Source: Theristus sp. LFF4_11 (Eukaryota; Nematoda; Chromadorea; Monhysterida; Xyalidae). Taken from it: a stretch of DNA of 64,000 bases. The notes under the pieces were generated by a model. It did not search any database, had not been told where the DNA came from, and saw nothing but the letters and a program-made list of their open reading frames with translations. Positions 11,194 to 24,631 of this stretch are shown one piece after another. Numbering within the stretch: position 1 is the first letter of the stretch; every line of letters begins with the position of its first letter. The stretch spans positions 62,001 through 126,000 of the forward strand of contig JASANC010004997.1 of the NCBI GenBank assembly GCA_030248135.1, written 5' to 3'. Both the position numbers and the translations under genes were made by a program.

Positions 11194-14100
11194 TTATTGC
11201 AGTCGCAAATCAACGATGGCTGCATCCGAATTATGATCGATACAGCTGTGCGCGCACGACTGAAAACAATTTGAACTTTTTGTTGTTATTTCGCTGATTG
11301 GCTGGGGTGTGAAAACGTTTAAAGTTCTCATTTATAATCTAGTATTTTGGCTCCACGACTCAATGCGCGCATAGCGATGTACGCAGTTACATGCTTGAAG
11401 CGGGAATTCAAAATTGGTGACGTGGCCCTTGTCCGTGAGATACGGTTCAGTCACCAGGGCCATTTTGAATTGCCGCATCAACAAAAACCATTTTTCTTTT
11501 TGTCGTCTGCAAACGCATTCAGTCGCAAAACTAAAAGGCAAGACAATAGTATGTGGCAATTCCTAGGATTCGCCAAAATTGAAATTCACTCGACAAATTT
11601 GAACAAAAAGAAACCTCAAACATCGGCGGGTCCTTGTTGTGCGGATGGAAGCCGGTCTCTTTGCACGCTCCTATTTGGCGCATGCCAACGTCTGTCAGTC
11701 GAAAGATGCCGATTCTGAATGTGACATGTGACGTTTATTAAAACTGGAGTGAATGTTTTCAAAAATATGGTTAAACGACAACATTATTCCACATGATCAC
11801 ATTCATAGCTCCAAAATTGCAGGACAAAAAACCAGTCTTACTTCTTTTAGTCACATGCGGCTAGATGGAACCCGCAAAGGAGCTGTTCAGTTCTAGACTG
11901 CTACAGTTTGCACTTCGCAAAAACCGGTTTTGTTCAAATCCGGGGATAAAATCGGTTCATCGCCGTGCCAGCCAACCTCATAGTGTCCAAAAACAAACAC
12001 CCCTCAGAAACCCACTCGTTATGTTTCGGCGAACAAACAACCGCCACCGACTCAGCCAGCATCACTTGATACGCGAAATGCGTGTGCATGTCAACGCTCG
12101 ATAGAAACGCCGTTTGTGTCGGGTGCGTCTGAATGAACAAAAACAAACAATGAGGATCACTTGAGATTATGAGAAAGTTAAATAGAACGAAATGTCAGGC
12201 GAGCTTTCCACTCAGAACAGAGGTTTGATATGATAGAGTTGGGAGCTCAAAAAACGTTTTCCGTCATAAACTCATAGTCATAACAGGGCCAGACCTGGAT
12301 CCCTGGAAACTGACGGACGGGGGCCATCAAGTCTCTCGCTAAAAGACCACAAGACTGACAACACAACAAGTGAGCTTCATCGAAAATGCTTCTATAAAAA
12401 ACATTGGTCCCCCAAATTTCCGATCATGCAACAAGCTCACATGAATCCATCCGACGGTGATCAAGTCGTGCGAGTCCTGAAACGTGAACACCTCCTGCTC
12501 TTGCTCGGTGGTGCAACTGTCCGGTGTTCCGGTCTGTTTCGGAATGACACAGTGCGACACGACGAAACGATTTTGTTCCTGGAATCGAGTTTTTTCGTTT
12601 CGCAAGACGAACAAAAGTTGTCCACCTGTTTGGCTTTTCATGAAGCTTCGCTGATTGGCCAGTTGAAATGGAACAGTCAGTCAGCGTATCACATTTCAAA
12701 TACTGCCGCCAATCGTCTCTGGCTGTGAAGGAAAAAGTCCCGAATAAAAACGGAATAATGTGCAGCAGGATAAACTTCAGAATAAGGTCTTCAGTGCTCA
12801 AAAACAACTTCTCACTAAAAATCCCGTGCACACCCCACCAAAACGCACCAATTTCGCGCACAGAATCCCGCACGTCTCAATATTCCGGTCCGTATTGGCG
12901 GTCGCGTGCGCCATGAACTGTTGCACCATCGAGTTCGCCACGACCACCTCATGCAGTCCTCGGCCGGAAATCGTCCGGAACAACTGCGCCCCGTCGAACT
13001 CGGGTTTACTACTGCGGTCGACAGCGGGCGCCGCAGTCGCCGACGACGGCGCTGCTGATTGGTCGGCCGACGGCCGCAGGATGCCGTGCACCTTGTCGAA
13101 CGGCATCGTCTGCGGCTCGGTGTCGTTCGAGTAGGCGGAGTCGTTGGTCGCATCGGAGAACTGCGGCCACGCGATGCCGGCCGTGTTGCCGATGGCGAAG
13201 TTTAGGGCGTCATTGTCGTTGGTTTCAGCCGCCGGCGCCGACGGATGGACGAGAGCGGCTTGCCGCTTGCGCTCCGCCGCTTCGTTGGCCGCTTGCTCTT
13301 CTTGTCGTCGTTTGGCCTGCTGACGGGCTTCCTGCGAAATGAAGAGTACGGGGCTAAAGGTGTGCTGTTCGGGGTTGGATTTGTGAGCTCGTTTACATTG
13401 TAATTGAGTTGTAAACGAGAAACTGCGGTGGGTTCTGTTCAAGTCAATTGAGCTACATCACCTCAGCACGGTAAGCAAACCAATCCGGCGAGCTCATACC
13501 CAAAAAAACGACCAATCAGCATTTTGCATTGCAATGTGGCACAAAACTTTCGGAGACTGTTGCTCTGATGGAAACATTCAGACAATCTCTTAACCATGGA
13601 ATGGAACTAAGCAGTTCCCAAAATTTATAAAATCAAAAAAGTTGACAAGCAAGAAGTCGAGTGTTTGAATCGAATTCACTCACAAACACTCTCCTATAGT
13701 GAACGGCCTCTTCTTCGTAGCGTTCCTTCAGCGATGCCTTCAACAATTCCGATTGCCGAAGCGCAGATTCGAGTTTCTGCAATGGATTTGTCTTTGTTTT
13801 TTTGGAACAAAAACGGTTTTCTTGCTGTTTTTTCATAGTAGAAAATTTGCTCATACACACTTTTCTCGTTTTCACTGCATCTTCGCGTGCCCGTTGGTTG
13901 TATTGCGGATGCTTCGGCAGATAGTCAAGGTGCATGCTGAAGAATAGCGAAATGTTTGCAGAAAATTGACGATTTGCCTTTTTTGAAATCATGTTCGGAA
14001 GCCTGTGTTCAGTCAACTGGTGATTAATTGAAGATTCTAGAACAGGGATATTTGAATTTCGCGCGCATAGAATAACCGAACGCAGGTCTGAAACGCAACC

Positions 14101-14836
14101 TAGAATTGTGCGCACCAACTGGCTGCATTCGAATAATATCTTAGATAGCTGATTGATTGGTCGAATTTTTGAACTATGATGCTCGAAACCCCACACACAA
14201 AAATAAAATCTGACCAGTGCTTTTTCGTTCCAGCATTTCAAACAATGCTAACTGAAAAAAAATAATAAAACAACATGCGAAACGCACGTCGCAAATCGCA
14301 TGTACAAGCGAAGCGCGTTTTCCGGCTCGTTCGCCTGCTCGTAGACGGTGGCCATGCGGTGCATTTCCTCGGACGATCGGAGCAATCGATTGAACGGCAC
14401 CGTCTCGATGTGCTCTACTGGCAGTTTGCTGCCTGCCAATCGATACAGTGCAAAAGTTGATTTCGATTTTTCTCATTCGATTCTTTGAACTTGCACAGTG
14501 GTATCCCAATGAGGGTTCTAACACATCACGGTTTTTTTTAATTTCACCAAGGGTATAAAAGGTGAATGATGACAAATCATCATCACCAGCAACAGACGCA
14601 ATGCATTCATGAAATGAAAGGATTTCAGCGTAAACCATGCGATTTCATGAATGCAACAGCTTTAGCAGGTGGAGTACCAGTTTCCCTTCAGCGCAACGCA
14701 AACACAACCCCAAACAAACCATAAACAACGTTCTGCACAAATCTCAAGCGCACAAACCTTGCGATGTGATTTGCCGCAGCCGTCGAACAGAATCGATCAA
14801 CAACTGCTCCTCTTCTTGAGTGAAGGAGGAATCCAT
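11194..14836 (-). CDS. STAMBP: STAMBP/AMSH, JAMM deubiquitinase (9 exons)
   Basis: AMSH is a zinc metalloprotease that cleaves K63-linked ubiquitin chains on endosomes, acting with STAM and ESCRT-III. Exons: 14758-14836, 14288-14432, 13861-13936, 13684-13776, 12849-13331, 12441-12578, 12016-12128, 11615-11714, 11194-11259. All phases agree and give 430 residues; human has 424. The N-terminal MIT-like helical part has [19 protein letters not shown] and [11 protein letters not shown] charged coiled coil ([19 protein letters not shown]) and a Ser/Ala-rich linker follow. The JAMM domain (about 254-430) keeps GWIH joined across an intron to [17 protein letters not shown], the zinc-binding His-Thr-His-Pro and Ser...Asp residues. 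It also keeps the AMSH-specific insertion [12 protein letters not shown] and the final AAIVDLRLQ. The donor of exon 4 has an alternative (GTGTTT, 6 bp upstream). It is likely an active enzyme. Confidence 0.94.
11340..11545. mobile_element. MITE-C copy 1
   Basis: About 200 bp with imperfect ends. GACTCAATGCGCGCATAG is near 11358 and its counterpart GCATTCAGTCGCAAAAC near 11515. The inside shares GGGAATTCAAAATTGGTGAC with copies at 28790-28985, 59574-59775, 62745-62860 and 63275-63470. It lies in the last STAMBP intron. Confidence 0.65.
14588..14668. mobile_element. MITE-B copy, short form
   Basis: A hairpin of about 80 bp with CATTCATGA at both ends and a final GCTTTAG like other MITE-B copies. 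It is in STAMBP intron 1. Confidence 0.5.
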
Positions 14837-15783
14837 TTTTCCAGAAAAAAATGTGCTTTGCACCACCTGCAGCAAAAACACTCTTTTGCATTCAACGTCA
14901 ATATTGTTCATTATAATCTTTGAAAAAATGTTGACCTTTATTTCCAAATATGAAATACCAAAAGTATTATTTCGCAATCTTGTGCTAGCGTTTCATTCAG
15001 TTTCCATTCCAGCAAACCGAGATAAAAGATCACTTTTTTATTCTCACCAACCGAAACGTGCAGACTTTTGTCAAAACAAACACACGTGAACAATACACAG
15101 TCCCAGAAACGGCTTTCAACCCGAACAGTACAAAAAACGCTTTCAAAATACAACAAAAGTTTTAAAAACTTTATTTTATTTATTTATTTATTTATACGTT
15201 ACGTTCGTCCAAACTTTGTCAAAAAACGGTCGGAACTTGATTCGAAAAAAAAACAATCCAAAAACAATATAAATCGACAAAACGAAAGCCAGCGCCACAC
15301 CACAAATCACAACAAAAACACAAACACTTGAAACACTCAAACTGAATTGATGAAAAACGAAAGGAAGGTCCACGACGAGACGACTGAAAGTGGAAAAAAG
15401 TAAAAATTTACGTTTTTTTTCAAATATGGTGGTTTTCTGAGCGCACCGGAAACAAAATAGAATAATAGGTAACTTTGAGACAATGAAAAAGATCAACTTC
15501 CACAAAACCAAAACAACACAAGCAAATCTCACACTTTGTAACACACGTTGTAACCAAAAAAGTCTTGAGTCCAGTCATCCAGGTCAATAATTGAAAATTA
15601 CAAGAGAAAATTCTATGCCGACTGCACATAATAATTAGAAAATGAAATGTTTGAATGAAATGACAATAACAAAAAAACAAAACAAGGCGGTGTTTTGCGT
15701 GATGAAACCAAACAATAAAAAATTGAGTGATCGCAAAAAAATATATAATTCTTCAAGTTCATTCTGAGAAAAAAAACAGATTT

Positions 15784-18700
15784 TCAGACCGGTCCAGCGC
15801 CACCGATTTCGTCGAATGAGCGAAGCAACTCGATGACTTTCGTGATTGAGTCCAAACTTGACTCGCCCACTTTGTGCTGAAATGGAAAACGAAGACGGTT
15901 GGAGACTTTTGATGACGGGGTGACTGTGACTAGCAGCACATTGGTGCTTCTCCATCTAGCCGACATTTGATGTTGTTTATCGTCTCAATCAGGGTTTCCA
16001 TTGATTGATCAGTCAGTCAACTTGACCAATACCACCAAACCCAGAAAGAAACGAATAGCAGCGAATCGTGTTTCGACTTTCATTTCGCTATTTCCAGCAC
16101 CTTACCGTCATTTCCATGAACTCGTGGAACTGCTTCAGCTGTTCAACCATCGGCTTCAAGTTTCCGTCCGGCACGTGTTCGCGAACGATGTCAATCGCTT
16201 CCTGTGTGGAAACAAAAGAATCTGAGCTTCGAAAGAAAACAGCTTTTTATTGATGACAACTGTGGCCGTGAAAGTATTTTATTTATTTATTTTTAATTTT
16301 ATTTATTTAATTCCAGTGGCATGAGGTAGGGAAGTCAGATTTCCGAGCTGCGCGGTGGCAGAGTGCGCAAGATGGAATGCGACCAGTTTTAAAAAAAACC
16401 AAGAGCTCCAAAAATCTCATCATAACCGATTATGATCACTAAGGGACCCCCTGACCGAACACCACAGCGTCCACGAGACGCGGCAAGACGACCACGAATA
16501 CAAAATTAAAGAATCGAGTTTTTTTCAAAATTCCAAACTTCCACCCCACCAATACACCTTTCTAACCTCATTCTGTTGCAGGAGACATCCGATCAACAAG
16601 GCGACATAGCTGGCTGACATGCAGTCCTCCATGTGCGTGCCGGCTTTGCCGATCAACGACTGCAACGCCTGTGCGATGTCCTGCTCGGTCATCTGCTTCT
16701 CCGGTTTCTCCGGTTTTTCTTTGCGCGCTTTGGTGCTGCCCTTTTTTGCGGTCGGCGTATCGTCGTCCGAGTCAGAGTTGTCGTCGTCGTCGTCGTCGGA
16801 GCCTGAAGAGTGAACTGAACTCAAATCCAAATTTAGTGCTGATTGGTTGCCATCATGGTAGTTGACCAATTTTGTTGTCATGGTTCACTGCCGCTTTCAT
16901 TTTTTCATTCATTTCATTTCGCAAAAAGCGGGAAACTAACTCCGATAAAACTGTATGAACAGCATGTAATGTAGTACGGAGAGCCGCTGGCACGGTAGCT
17001 GTGCTGTCACACCAATTTAGCGCCCGCCATACGAGCGGTGATTTTTATCAGCTCAAGAGAGCGCCAAGACACGATCAGACGCTTTCTGACTGTCAATTGG
17101 CAGCTTGGTCGATCAAACAAGTGAAGCACAGCGAACGCGGACAACGACACAGCTCCTACACAGAGTCCGCACCCGACCGAGCCCGCTCGATCGGCCAAAT
17201 TGCGTCGCTACATTTCTCACCCTGGGCCATGAACAACAACAAGCACAGCGAATGTAAACTGCGTGCTTGGACAAAACAGGTCCTCAATCGAGAAGCCAAA
17301 TCGCGCCACGCCAGTTCAAAATACGTTTGTTGTATAAAATAATCTTTTTGGCTGAAATTAATAAAAATGGATTGCAAAAACTCGGCCGCAGCACCTGACG
17401 GTGTGCCCATCCTGTCCATGTCCAACTCCTCGTCCACCTCTTCGTCCGTCCGCCGCGCGGCGTCGTCGTGCAACACGAACATCTGAAACGTGTTTTCTTC
17501 TGAAAATTCTGAAACGATCTGAAAATTGTGGTCAACAAAAATGCGGAATAAATTCGCTCAGTAAAAGACGAGGCAACAATCTACACAAGTAAAGAATCTA
17601 CCCAAATGGTCAGCTGCACTAATCGGATTAGGAATCTGGGGATGTTCGAAAGCCGGATTGTTGTTTTCCAGGAATCTAAATGCGGTATCCATACACTCGT
17701 GCCACGTGTCCAGTCCATCACCACATCCACAAATGACGATCCTATTCCTATGAAAGCGCAGTTTCCTCCAACTCGCGAACGCACCTTGGCGAGCGCCGCC
17801 ACCGCCGGTATCTGCTCCAGCGCGGCGTCGTCGCCGTCATTCTTGTTGTTCGCCTTTTTGTTCGCGCGCGTCGTGCCGGCCACTTTCTGCTGCGCCTCGC
17901 GCTCAAAGTCCGTCCACGGCACGCGAATCTGCAGCAGGCGCAGGCGGTTCGTGTTCGAGTGCTCGACGATGTTGCAGACGAAACCGAGTAGCTGCAGTGC
18001 GAAGGGAAATGGCGAACTCTCGGTTAGGTTTAGTTTTGTTATGTTTAAGGAATGGCCGATTGAACGTGGCAGCTTTTTTCAGGGTGCAAGGAGCGCGCGA
18101 AATTTGAATGACAGAAAAAAGACGTTATAAAACCTGTTGTATGTCAAATTTGACGGGTTTTTTTAACTAATTAATTCTTCGTGCCATTCTGTTCATTTTT
18201 TCACCCTTGCACACACGATTGGGAATGATCTTGGCATTCTTGAAAGACAACTCCTAGTCTGCGACTGATCCCACGTTGATGGAGAAAACAAGAACTGCCT
18301 TATTTATTCAGCCATACTGTACTTCGTTTTTGATTCTCCATTCCTTCATTCTCCATCTTAACCGATTTCGGAAACCGGGAGATACCGGACGTCGGTACTT
18401 TACTGGAACAGAGGAATACCGGAACTTTACATTCGCTGAAACAAAACCGATGCACTCACCAAGACCAACAGATCGAATCGCTCGTGCACGGGCACACAGA
18501 CACGCGCGACATGCGTGATGCAGCCCATGCAGACGCGCAGGAAACTGTCCAGGCCACCCAGTCGTTCGCAGCACAGCTCTGCAAGAAATCAGTTTACATC
18601 TTCAAAAATCGCCCAGCAAAACTGATAAACCAATGAGAAACGACGGTAACTGCAACAGGATTTCGTTTGTATAAGTGATAGCTATCAGGTCCACCAGTGG

Positions 18701-21700
18701 TATGCTCGTATGTCACAGGTAAAACCGGCGGCATAGTGTCTTTTAGGAACAAAAGAATTTACAAACAGCAGAAAGTGCCAGCGATTTCACAATGAATGCC
18801 CAAAAATGATTACGTTACCATTAAAAACAGCCAATCAGCCGGACCAAGATTTGAACAAACAACAACTGAATCGCTTTTCTCGCCAACTTAAACCAACCGT
18901 TATTGTGCGACAAATTACAGAGCACTTTGATCACGAGTTTCGTGGTGGAAACGAATGTCGCTGCCTGTTCGTCACTGACGGTCGTCGTCGTCGCTTTTCG
19001 AGCGCGATCCGCCAGCACATCATGGCACACGTTGAGCAAACTGAAATTTACAGTGTTTCTTCTTATGTTCTGCTTTTCTACAGTCTATCTCGCTAATATA
19101 TGCAACTAGCCGATTGGTTGGTTGGTCATATCACCACGTCATGTTGCATATACATTTTCCAGATGGACTGTAGATTCGTACCAGACCAGCCAGACCTGCT
19201 CTGAGAAAAAAACGTTTTCGGGCGGTCTGTCTGGGCCCAGGTGTCTAAAATCTCAGTAGTCCAGTTGGTGACATACACCAAAAACTCCTGAATGAATCAT
19301 GAACCATGACAGTCCCGTTTTTTCACAAAAATTGATTCACCAATGATCTGCTGTTCAATGTGATGTGAGAAACCTGAAACGTGTCTCATGATTTTATGCA
19401 GGCGCTCAGTGCTGTTGTTGCTCACGCTTAGTACCTGACTTGATTTCCTATTCTTCCTAAAAACAATTCAACAAGACTACACTAAAAATGCTTTCATTCC
19501 CTTAAAGCATCCGAGAAGCTAAAAAAATACTGGGCCCACGGCCACGTTAACAGCATTGTCTTGTAACGAATTCCGTCTGTGAACTGTGAAAGTGTGTTGG
19601 ACGCAAATGTGGATGCAAATGAAGTATGAAAACAAAAATATGAAGTGTTGATGCAACGCCACATGCATAACACTCAGGTCTAGCGCTACTGGACTATAAA
19701 GCGGTTATAAAACCATGGTTTCTGCATTGGCAAACAGACTTTCTAAACATTTTGAACCAATCTCTTTACGTTTTGAACAGCGTACACAAAAAGTTGAAGT
19801 AAAGAATTTGTGAAAACTGAAAAACATTGACAAAAAAAATCACCGAGCACAGCGCTTCAGCAGTGACGACTCCTTGTGGGCAATCAGGAACGCGCGATTC
19901 TCATCGTTCATCAGTGTGACCTAAAAAAGCAACAAAAAAACGAAATGGGAGCAATGACAAATTGATTTCTAGAATCGTGAATTCAAAATAGGCAATAACC
20001 CAACTACTACCAACTACCCACACAAACAGTCAAGACTATTACCATTTTAAACGTACCGATTCGAGAATTCGAAAATACCGCTCGAGCAGTTTCAGTGGTT
20101 CACTGGACATTGGCACCCAGACGGTCGCCACTGGTGGGATCTTGTCAATAATTGTCGCGACTGCAAAAAAACACAAAAATTTGAAAATGTTTAGACACGG
20201 GAGATGCTGATTGAGTACATTACAATACGGTTTGATTCACCAAGCAACTAACCAAATTTCAACCCCAACCCCAACCCAGTCGATTAACCAGTTGCCCCCC
20301 CCCCCCATAGTGACATCGACATGCTACGTCAGTATAAAACGAAACAACATTGCGTTTCTTTCCGTAACACCCTCCTGCCAATTTATACTTTACGCCGAAA
20401 TTTTCAAACTCCACACATCGATCGACTCACTCGAAGTGACCAAAAACTCGAGTGCCCCATAAATGCGAATGGCCTTTTTGTACCACGGCTCCGAGCGACG
20501 TGCGCTGATGTAGACCAAGGACTCGGCGGCCAGGAAGTGCGTCTGAAAACAATGATTACACTGAAAAACAACGAGCAAAACAAAGTAACTTCAATCACAG
20601 GGAGGCGACCGTGAACTAGACTCCCATAGCCAAATGTGAGAGAGAACCACGTAAATTCATAAGCGACTTCGCAGATGTACGACCACCTAGCAAATCTTGC
20701 TGAGCTGTAAGCGGACCAAATAATCCCAACTCCAAGAATCCGACTGACCAACCAGATCCGACTTGAAAGTTCAAATAAGGAACCCGGCATAAATCGTTAA
20801 CCTGATATTGTCAATCATGTGAAAACCACTGTGTTGGGCAACGTTTCAAGTTTATTTTGATTAAAAAAAGAACGACAAAAACCACTAGCACGTGTGAAAC
20901 TACAAAAAAACACCAAGCACAAACGCACCGACAGATTCTCGCCGGTGACGTCCATCGTGAACGCCTGCCCGCCGTGCGGCACGCCCCCATTTTCGCCCAG
21001 CACCGTTCGTTTCATGTTGTCCGCCCAGCGCAGCAACGCCGCCCAGACCTCATCGCGAACGTTCTGATGCGCCTTGTCGCGGGTGGTCGGCTCGCGCGTA
21101 CGCAGCAGTTGAATCAGCAGAAATAAACTCTGCTCGTCCACTGAGACGCTGACGCGCGCGCGCGAGAGCAGGTAGAACGCGCAGGCGGTCATCAGCGCGA
21201 GGGACTGGAATTTAGGGGGCAAAGGTGGAATATTGGGGTGGTGGACAAGGAGCACTCGTGTATGTGATGGTGCTACAGTTGAACTCTAAATTATAGGAAA
21301 TCCGCTGGTTGGTTGGCGGTTACATGATGCATGCTTTCTGTGCAGGCATTGCTGTGGGGAGGCGGAGTTTTGGTTTGCACAGAATACATGCATCACGATC
21401 GATCACCAACCAATGAGCTGATTCCCTATCAGCACCGCCCATTTGCAGGCCACACGGCCGTAAATTCAAACCTACACTTCGAATGAGCATTGCAGTGATC
21501 CCACTCCGATCTTGAATTCAGATTCACAAGGTGAAACAGAAAACAAGAATTTCAAAAAAATACCGGATTTTTGTGCGCGTCTTCTAGTGGGCGAAAGATT
21601 TTCACGACGTAGCCGTGCGATCGAACGAACTGACGGAATTCAGAATTTTCGCATTTCTTAACCAGGTTGAGCAAACTGAAAAAAGGCACAATTAAAAATT

Positions 21701-24631
21701 TACGATTAAAAATACAAAAACCTGCACGATAAACATTTTCCACACTAAAAAACAACCAAATGTTCACACCATTTCCACCAGGGCAACGTGACAGGCGAAG
21801 AAAAGTGGTCTGTCCGTGATCAGTGGTGTTTCTTCTCGAAACAACCACAGAACCCCAAATAAAAAAGACATATCGAACAGCCAGCCAATCAGCGCATCGG
21901 ACGCTGCGTGAGTTTAAATTCAACCAATCGCCACTGACCTCAGACATCGTACACTGTGCTGTGTGCTGTTGGACAACGAATCGATGAAATACTCGCAGTC
22001 CTCTTTGTAGTGCTGGATTTCGCCAACGTCGTGGCATTGGTGCGCGTCTTTCACGGTGCGGATTTTCACATCGTCGGACTGAAGATTTTTTAAATGAAGT
22101 CAAGTTGTAGACGGTCAGGTAAAAAAATCAAGAACCAGCACGAGTTTTGAGATAACAGTGATGGATAGGGATGGGCACGAAAAAAACCGGTTTTTTATCC
22201 TTAGTGATGGACGCTGTACGTCAGCAGCTTGCATGCTGCTGATGATGCCATGACTGATCAAGCAGTCGGCTCTGTTGTTGTTTATCCGAGGTCCGAGCCT
22301 CACTAAAAATTCATCACTCTTAATTCTGAATCAACCACCTTTATCCCACCGGTTTCAGAAACCCGACGGCACAAAGTACTGGCTGTTATGCGGACATTGG
22401 GTGATGATTAACTGAACTGAGCGTTCCATGAGCCAAAGTCCTCGACACGAGTGCGAAAACCAGTCTTATCATTGGCCACTGATACCATGTCGGGCCAATT
22501 CCAATGGCACAAATCAACTGCACACCAGAGCACAAAAGTGTGTCCGTAGATCGTACCTGCAAATATGACGGCTGCTGTTGCATTGCTCGAGCACCACCAG
22601 CCGCATCACCGCCACCAGCGCCAGCAACCGGTCGCATCATTGACGCGTAGATCGGCGGCTTTCGAATCTGGGTGAGCTGGAAAATTTCCGAGAAAATCGT
22701 CGCGCGTTTGCTCGCTGTGATCATGGCATCCATGGCGTAGCGGTAGAACTTCGGCCTACAGTTCTGTAGGTACCCGGTTCGAACCTCGCTGTGGACAAGA
22801 CATACTCGTGGAAAATTAGTGACCAACAAACATCTGATGGTCTATTCCCTCCTGAGCCGAGGGTAAAATTGGGCTCGGGGCAGTAATTGCCCGTCTCCGC
22901 CGGAGTTTGGTACCTTCGGGTTTCCGGAACCGGCGCGCGTATAATTAAAAAAATGGCAGAAAGCTCTCTGTGTGTCATCTCATTCGCATTTTGAGCATTT
23001 TAAGTGGTGGAAATCAACAGAGTTAACAGGTTCAAATGCGGTTCAAAACTCATCTTACCGACGACGACGACGCAGGTTGCGTTGATTTCGCTTTCGCCTT
23101 TGAAGAACTGCTAAACTCAAACTCGTCCTCCTCGTCCTCCCGATCGTCATTGCCTTCGTCGTCGTCGTCGTCGTCGTCGTGCGCCCATCGGTGGTGATAG
23201 GATGCGGCAGGAATGGACACCTGGCAAAGTGTGAAACGCCATTGGTCATTTTGCAAAGCAACAGGTTGAATTCAGTTCAGACAGGTCAGAGTCAACATTG
23301 TCTCGGTTGATAAGCTAAGCACTGTGCAACAGTTATTTCAGCAGCCTTCAACCACAGCAAATCAACATTCTCTTGTCAACTCGAAAACTCCCCGACGCAG
23401 CTGGGGGCAAATTTAGCGAGACAATTTCAGCGGGACTGCAAAAATAAACGAAATCTGACCATACAAATAAAAAAAGAACCAACCTTCTCCTCCTGTTTGT
23501 GGCGTTTCTGGTCGGAGCCACTTTGCGACGCAGTTGCGGGCCTTTTCGGGCTGGCTTTCAAACTGGCGGGCAACATTGGTTTCGCGAACGTTGCTGACGA
23601 TGAGGCTGGTGAGCGCAACGCACATTCGTTCATGTCCTGGAATTTTTGTTTTTGTTCTGTTTTACTGTTTTGTGCAGTGAACTAAAAATACAATATGACC
23701 GTGAATTGAAGACGATGAGCGGATTGGATTACATATTTGTATTCTGGTCGATTTGCAATCGAATCTGCGAGAAAGACAAGCAAGACTAACATTTTGCGCA
23801 TTGCTTTTAAGTGCATTTCTGAGCTTCGAATGAATCAACGTCAAATCTTCCAATTCTCAGCGAATATCGCCTTGTTTGTATTTAACAAAAGAACAAACCG
23901 TTTCTCTTTTCTGCACAACAAATCTCACCTGCGACAAACCGGACGTTCCGCAATCCGTTGTCGTTGTCGTCGGCTGTGCCCCGACGGACCACGGCAGCAA
24001 CTGTTCGTCGTCACTGCCGCTCGCTGCGCCCCCTTCCGGCGACGAATACGAGTCGTTCAACGAGTCATATGACGACTTTGCGGCCGATTTTTGCTTCGAT
24101 TTTGAACGAGAGTTTGAACTGCCGCTGCTGTTTGTTTTGCCAGATGACGATGATGCAGTTTTCGATGGTTTTACTTGCAGCAGACCCTCCGGACTGCCGA
24201 GACTTCGATCGCTGCTGCCGCCCGGCGAGCCGATCGAGAACGGATCGGCCGGCGGACTCCCGCCGCTGGTCTGAAATGAGGATTGGATTTTTTTGGTTTC
24301 CTTGATTTTGCATGTCACATTTCACACCACCACCTCCAAGCGCAAAACAGCAAAAAGCGCCATTCAGTATTATCAGTATTCTCTGCAGGAACATGTTCAA
24401 CATCCAACAAGGGAAATGGAGACATAAATTTACCACAGACGACGTCGGAGATTTGTTCGGCACACTGGTGGGCTTGGTAATGGTGGCGACTGAATTGCTG
24501 CCGCCGCTGCCGCCGCCGCTCTTGGTGGCCGATCGATTTTGGAACACCGTGTCAAACAAGTCGCTGGCCGTGTCTGACGGTGACCCGCTGGTTTTCCCGG
24601 AAAACGTCTTTTTTGTGCGAGGAACGGACAT
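15784..24631 (-). CDS. WAPL: WAPL, cohesin release factor (18 exons)
   Basis: WAPL with PDS5 opens the cohesin ring and releases it from chromatin. Exons: 24434-24631, 23929-24270, 23484-23636, 23059-23220, 22557-22676, 21939-22078, 21564-21675, 20929-21204, 20431-20542, 20057-20160, 19844-19920, 18898-19040, 18460-18578, 17785-17991, 17395-17482, 16567-16802, 16106-16201, 15784-15876. All phases agree; 925 residues. The first 325 or so are low-complexity and Ser/Asp-rich. The start MSVPRTKKTFSGK aligns with the vertebrate N-terminus, where a KTYSR motif binds PDS5; here it reads KTFSG. The conserved WAPL domain fills the rest: TVKDAHQCHDVGEIQ, FRQFVRSHGYVVKIF, SLALMTACAFYLLSR, LLGFVCNIVEHSNTNR, HMEDCMSASYVALLIGCLLQ and REHVPDGNLKPM, then a C-terminal helix. 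An acidic run (near 16770-16800) interrupts the late domain. The exon 9 donor is GTGAGT, chosen because the exon 10 phase requires it. Confidence 0.94.
16903..16965 (-). repeat. Retroposon D copy 3
   Basis: Reverse orientation: CATTTCGCAAAAAGCGGGAA, then TCCGATAAAACTGTATGAAC. It lies in the WAPL intron between exons 15 and 16. Confidence 0.5.
21276..21430. mobile_element. MITE-A copy 3
   Basis: The left end CAGTTGAACTCTAAATTATA is intact and preceded by TA. The right arm (CACCAACCAATGAGCTGATT) stops before the terminal repeat. It lies in the WAPL intron between exons 7 and 8, about 70 bp upstream of exon 8. Confidence 0.8.
22733..22965 (+). mobile_element. tRNA-derived SINE type 2
   Basis: It starts with a tRNA-like head. 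The A-box-like element is TAGCGGTAGAA, followed by a stem around CCTACAGTTCTGTAGG and the B box GGTTCGAACC. The rest is an unrelated body of about 170 bp ending in an A-rich stretch (AATTAAAAAAATGG). It sits in the WAPL intron between exons 4 and 5, about 60 bp upstream of exon 5 on the opposite strand. It is not a functional tRNA, because the acceptor and D stems do not close. Confidence 0.6.

Noticed and set aside
20929..21255. Upstream extension of WAPL exon 8
   Set aside because: The frame is open to 21255, but a good acceptor at 21205 and WAPL homology place the exon start at 21204.
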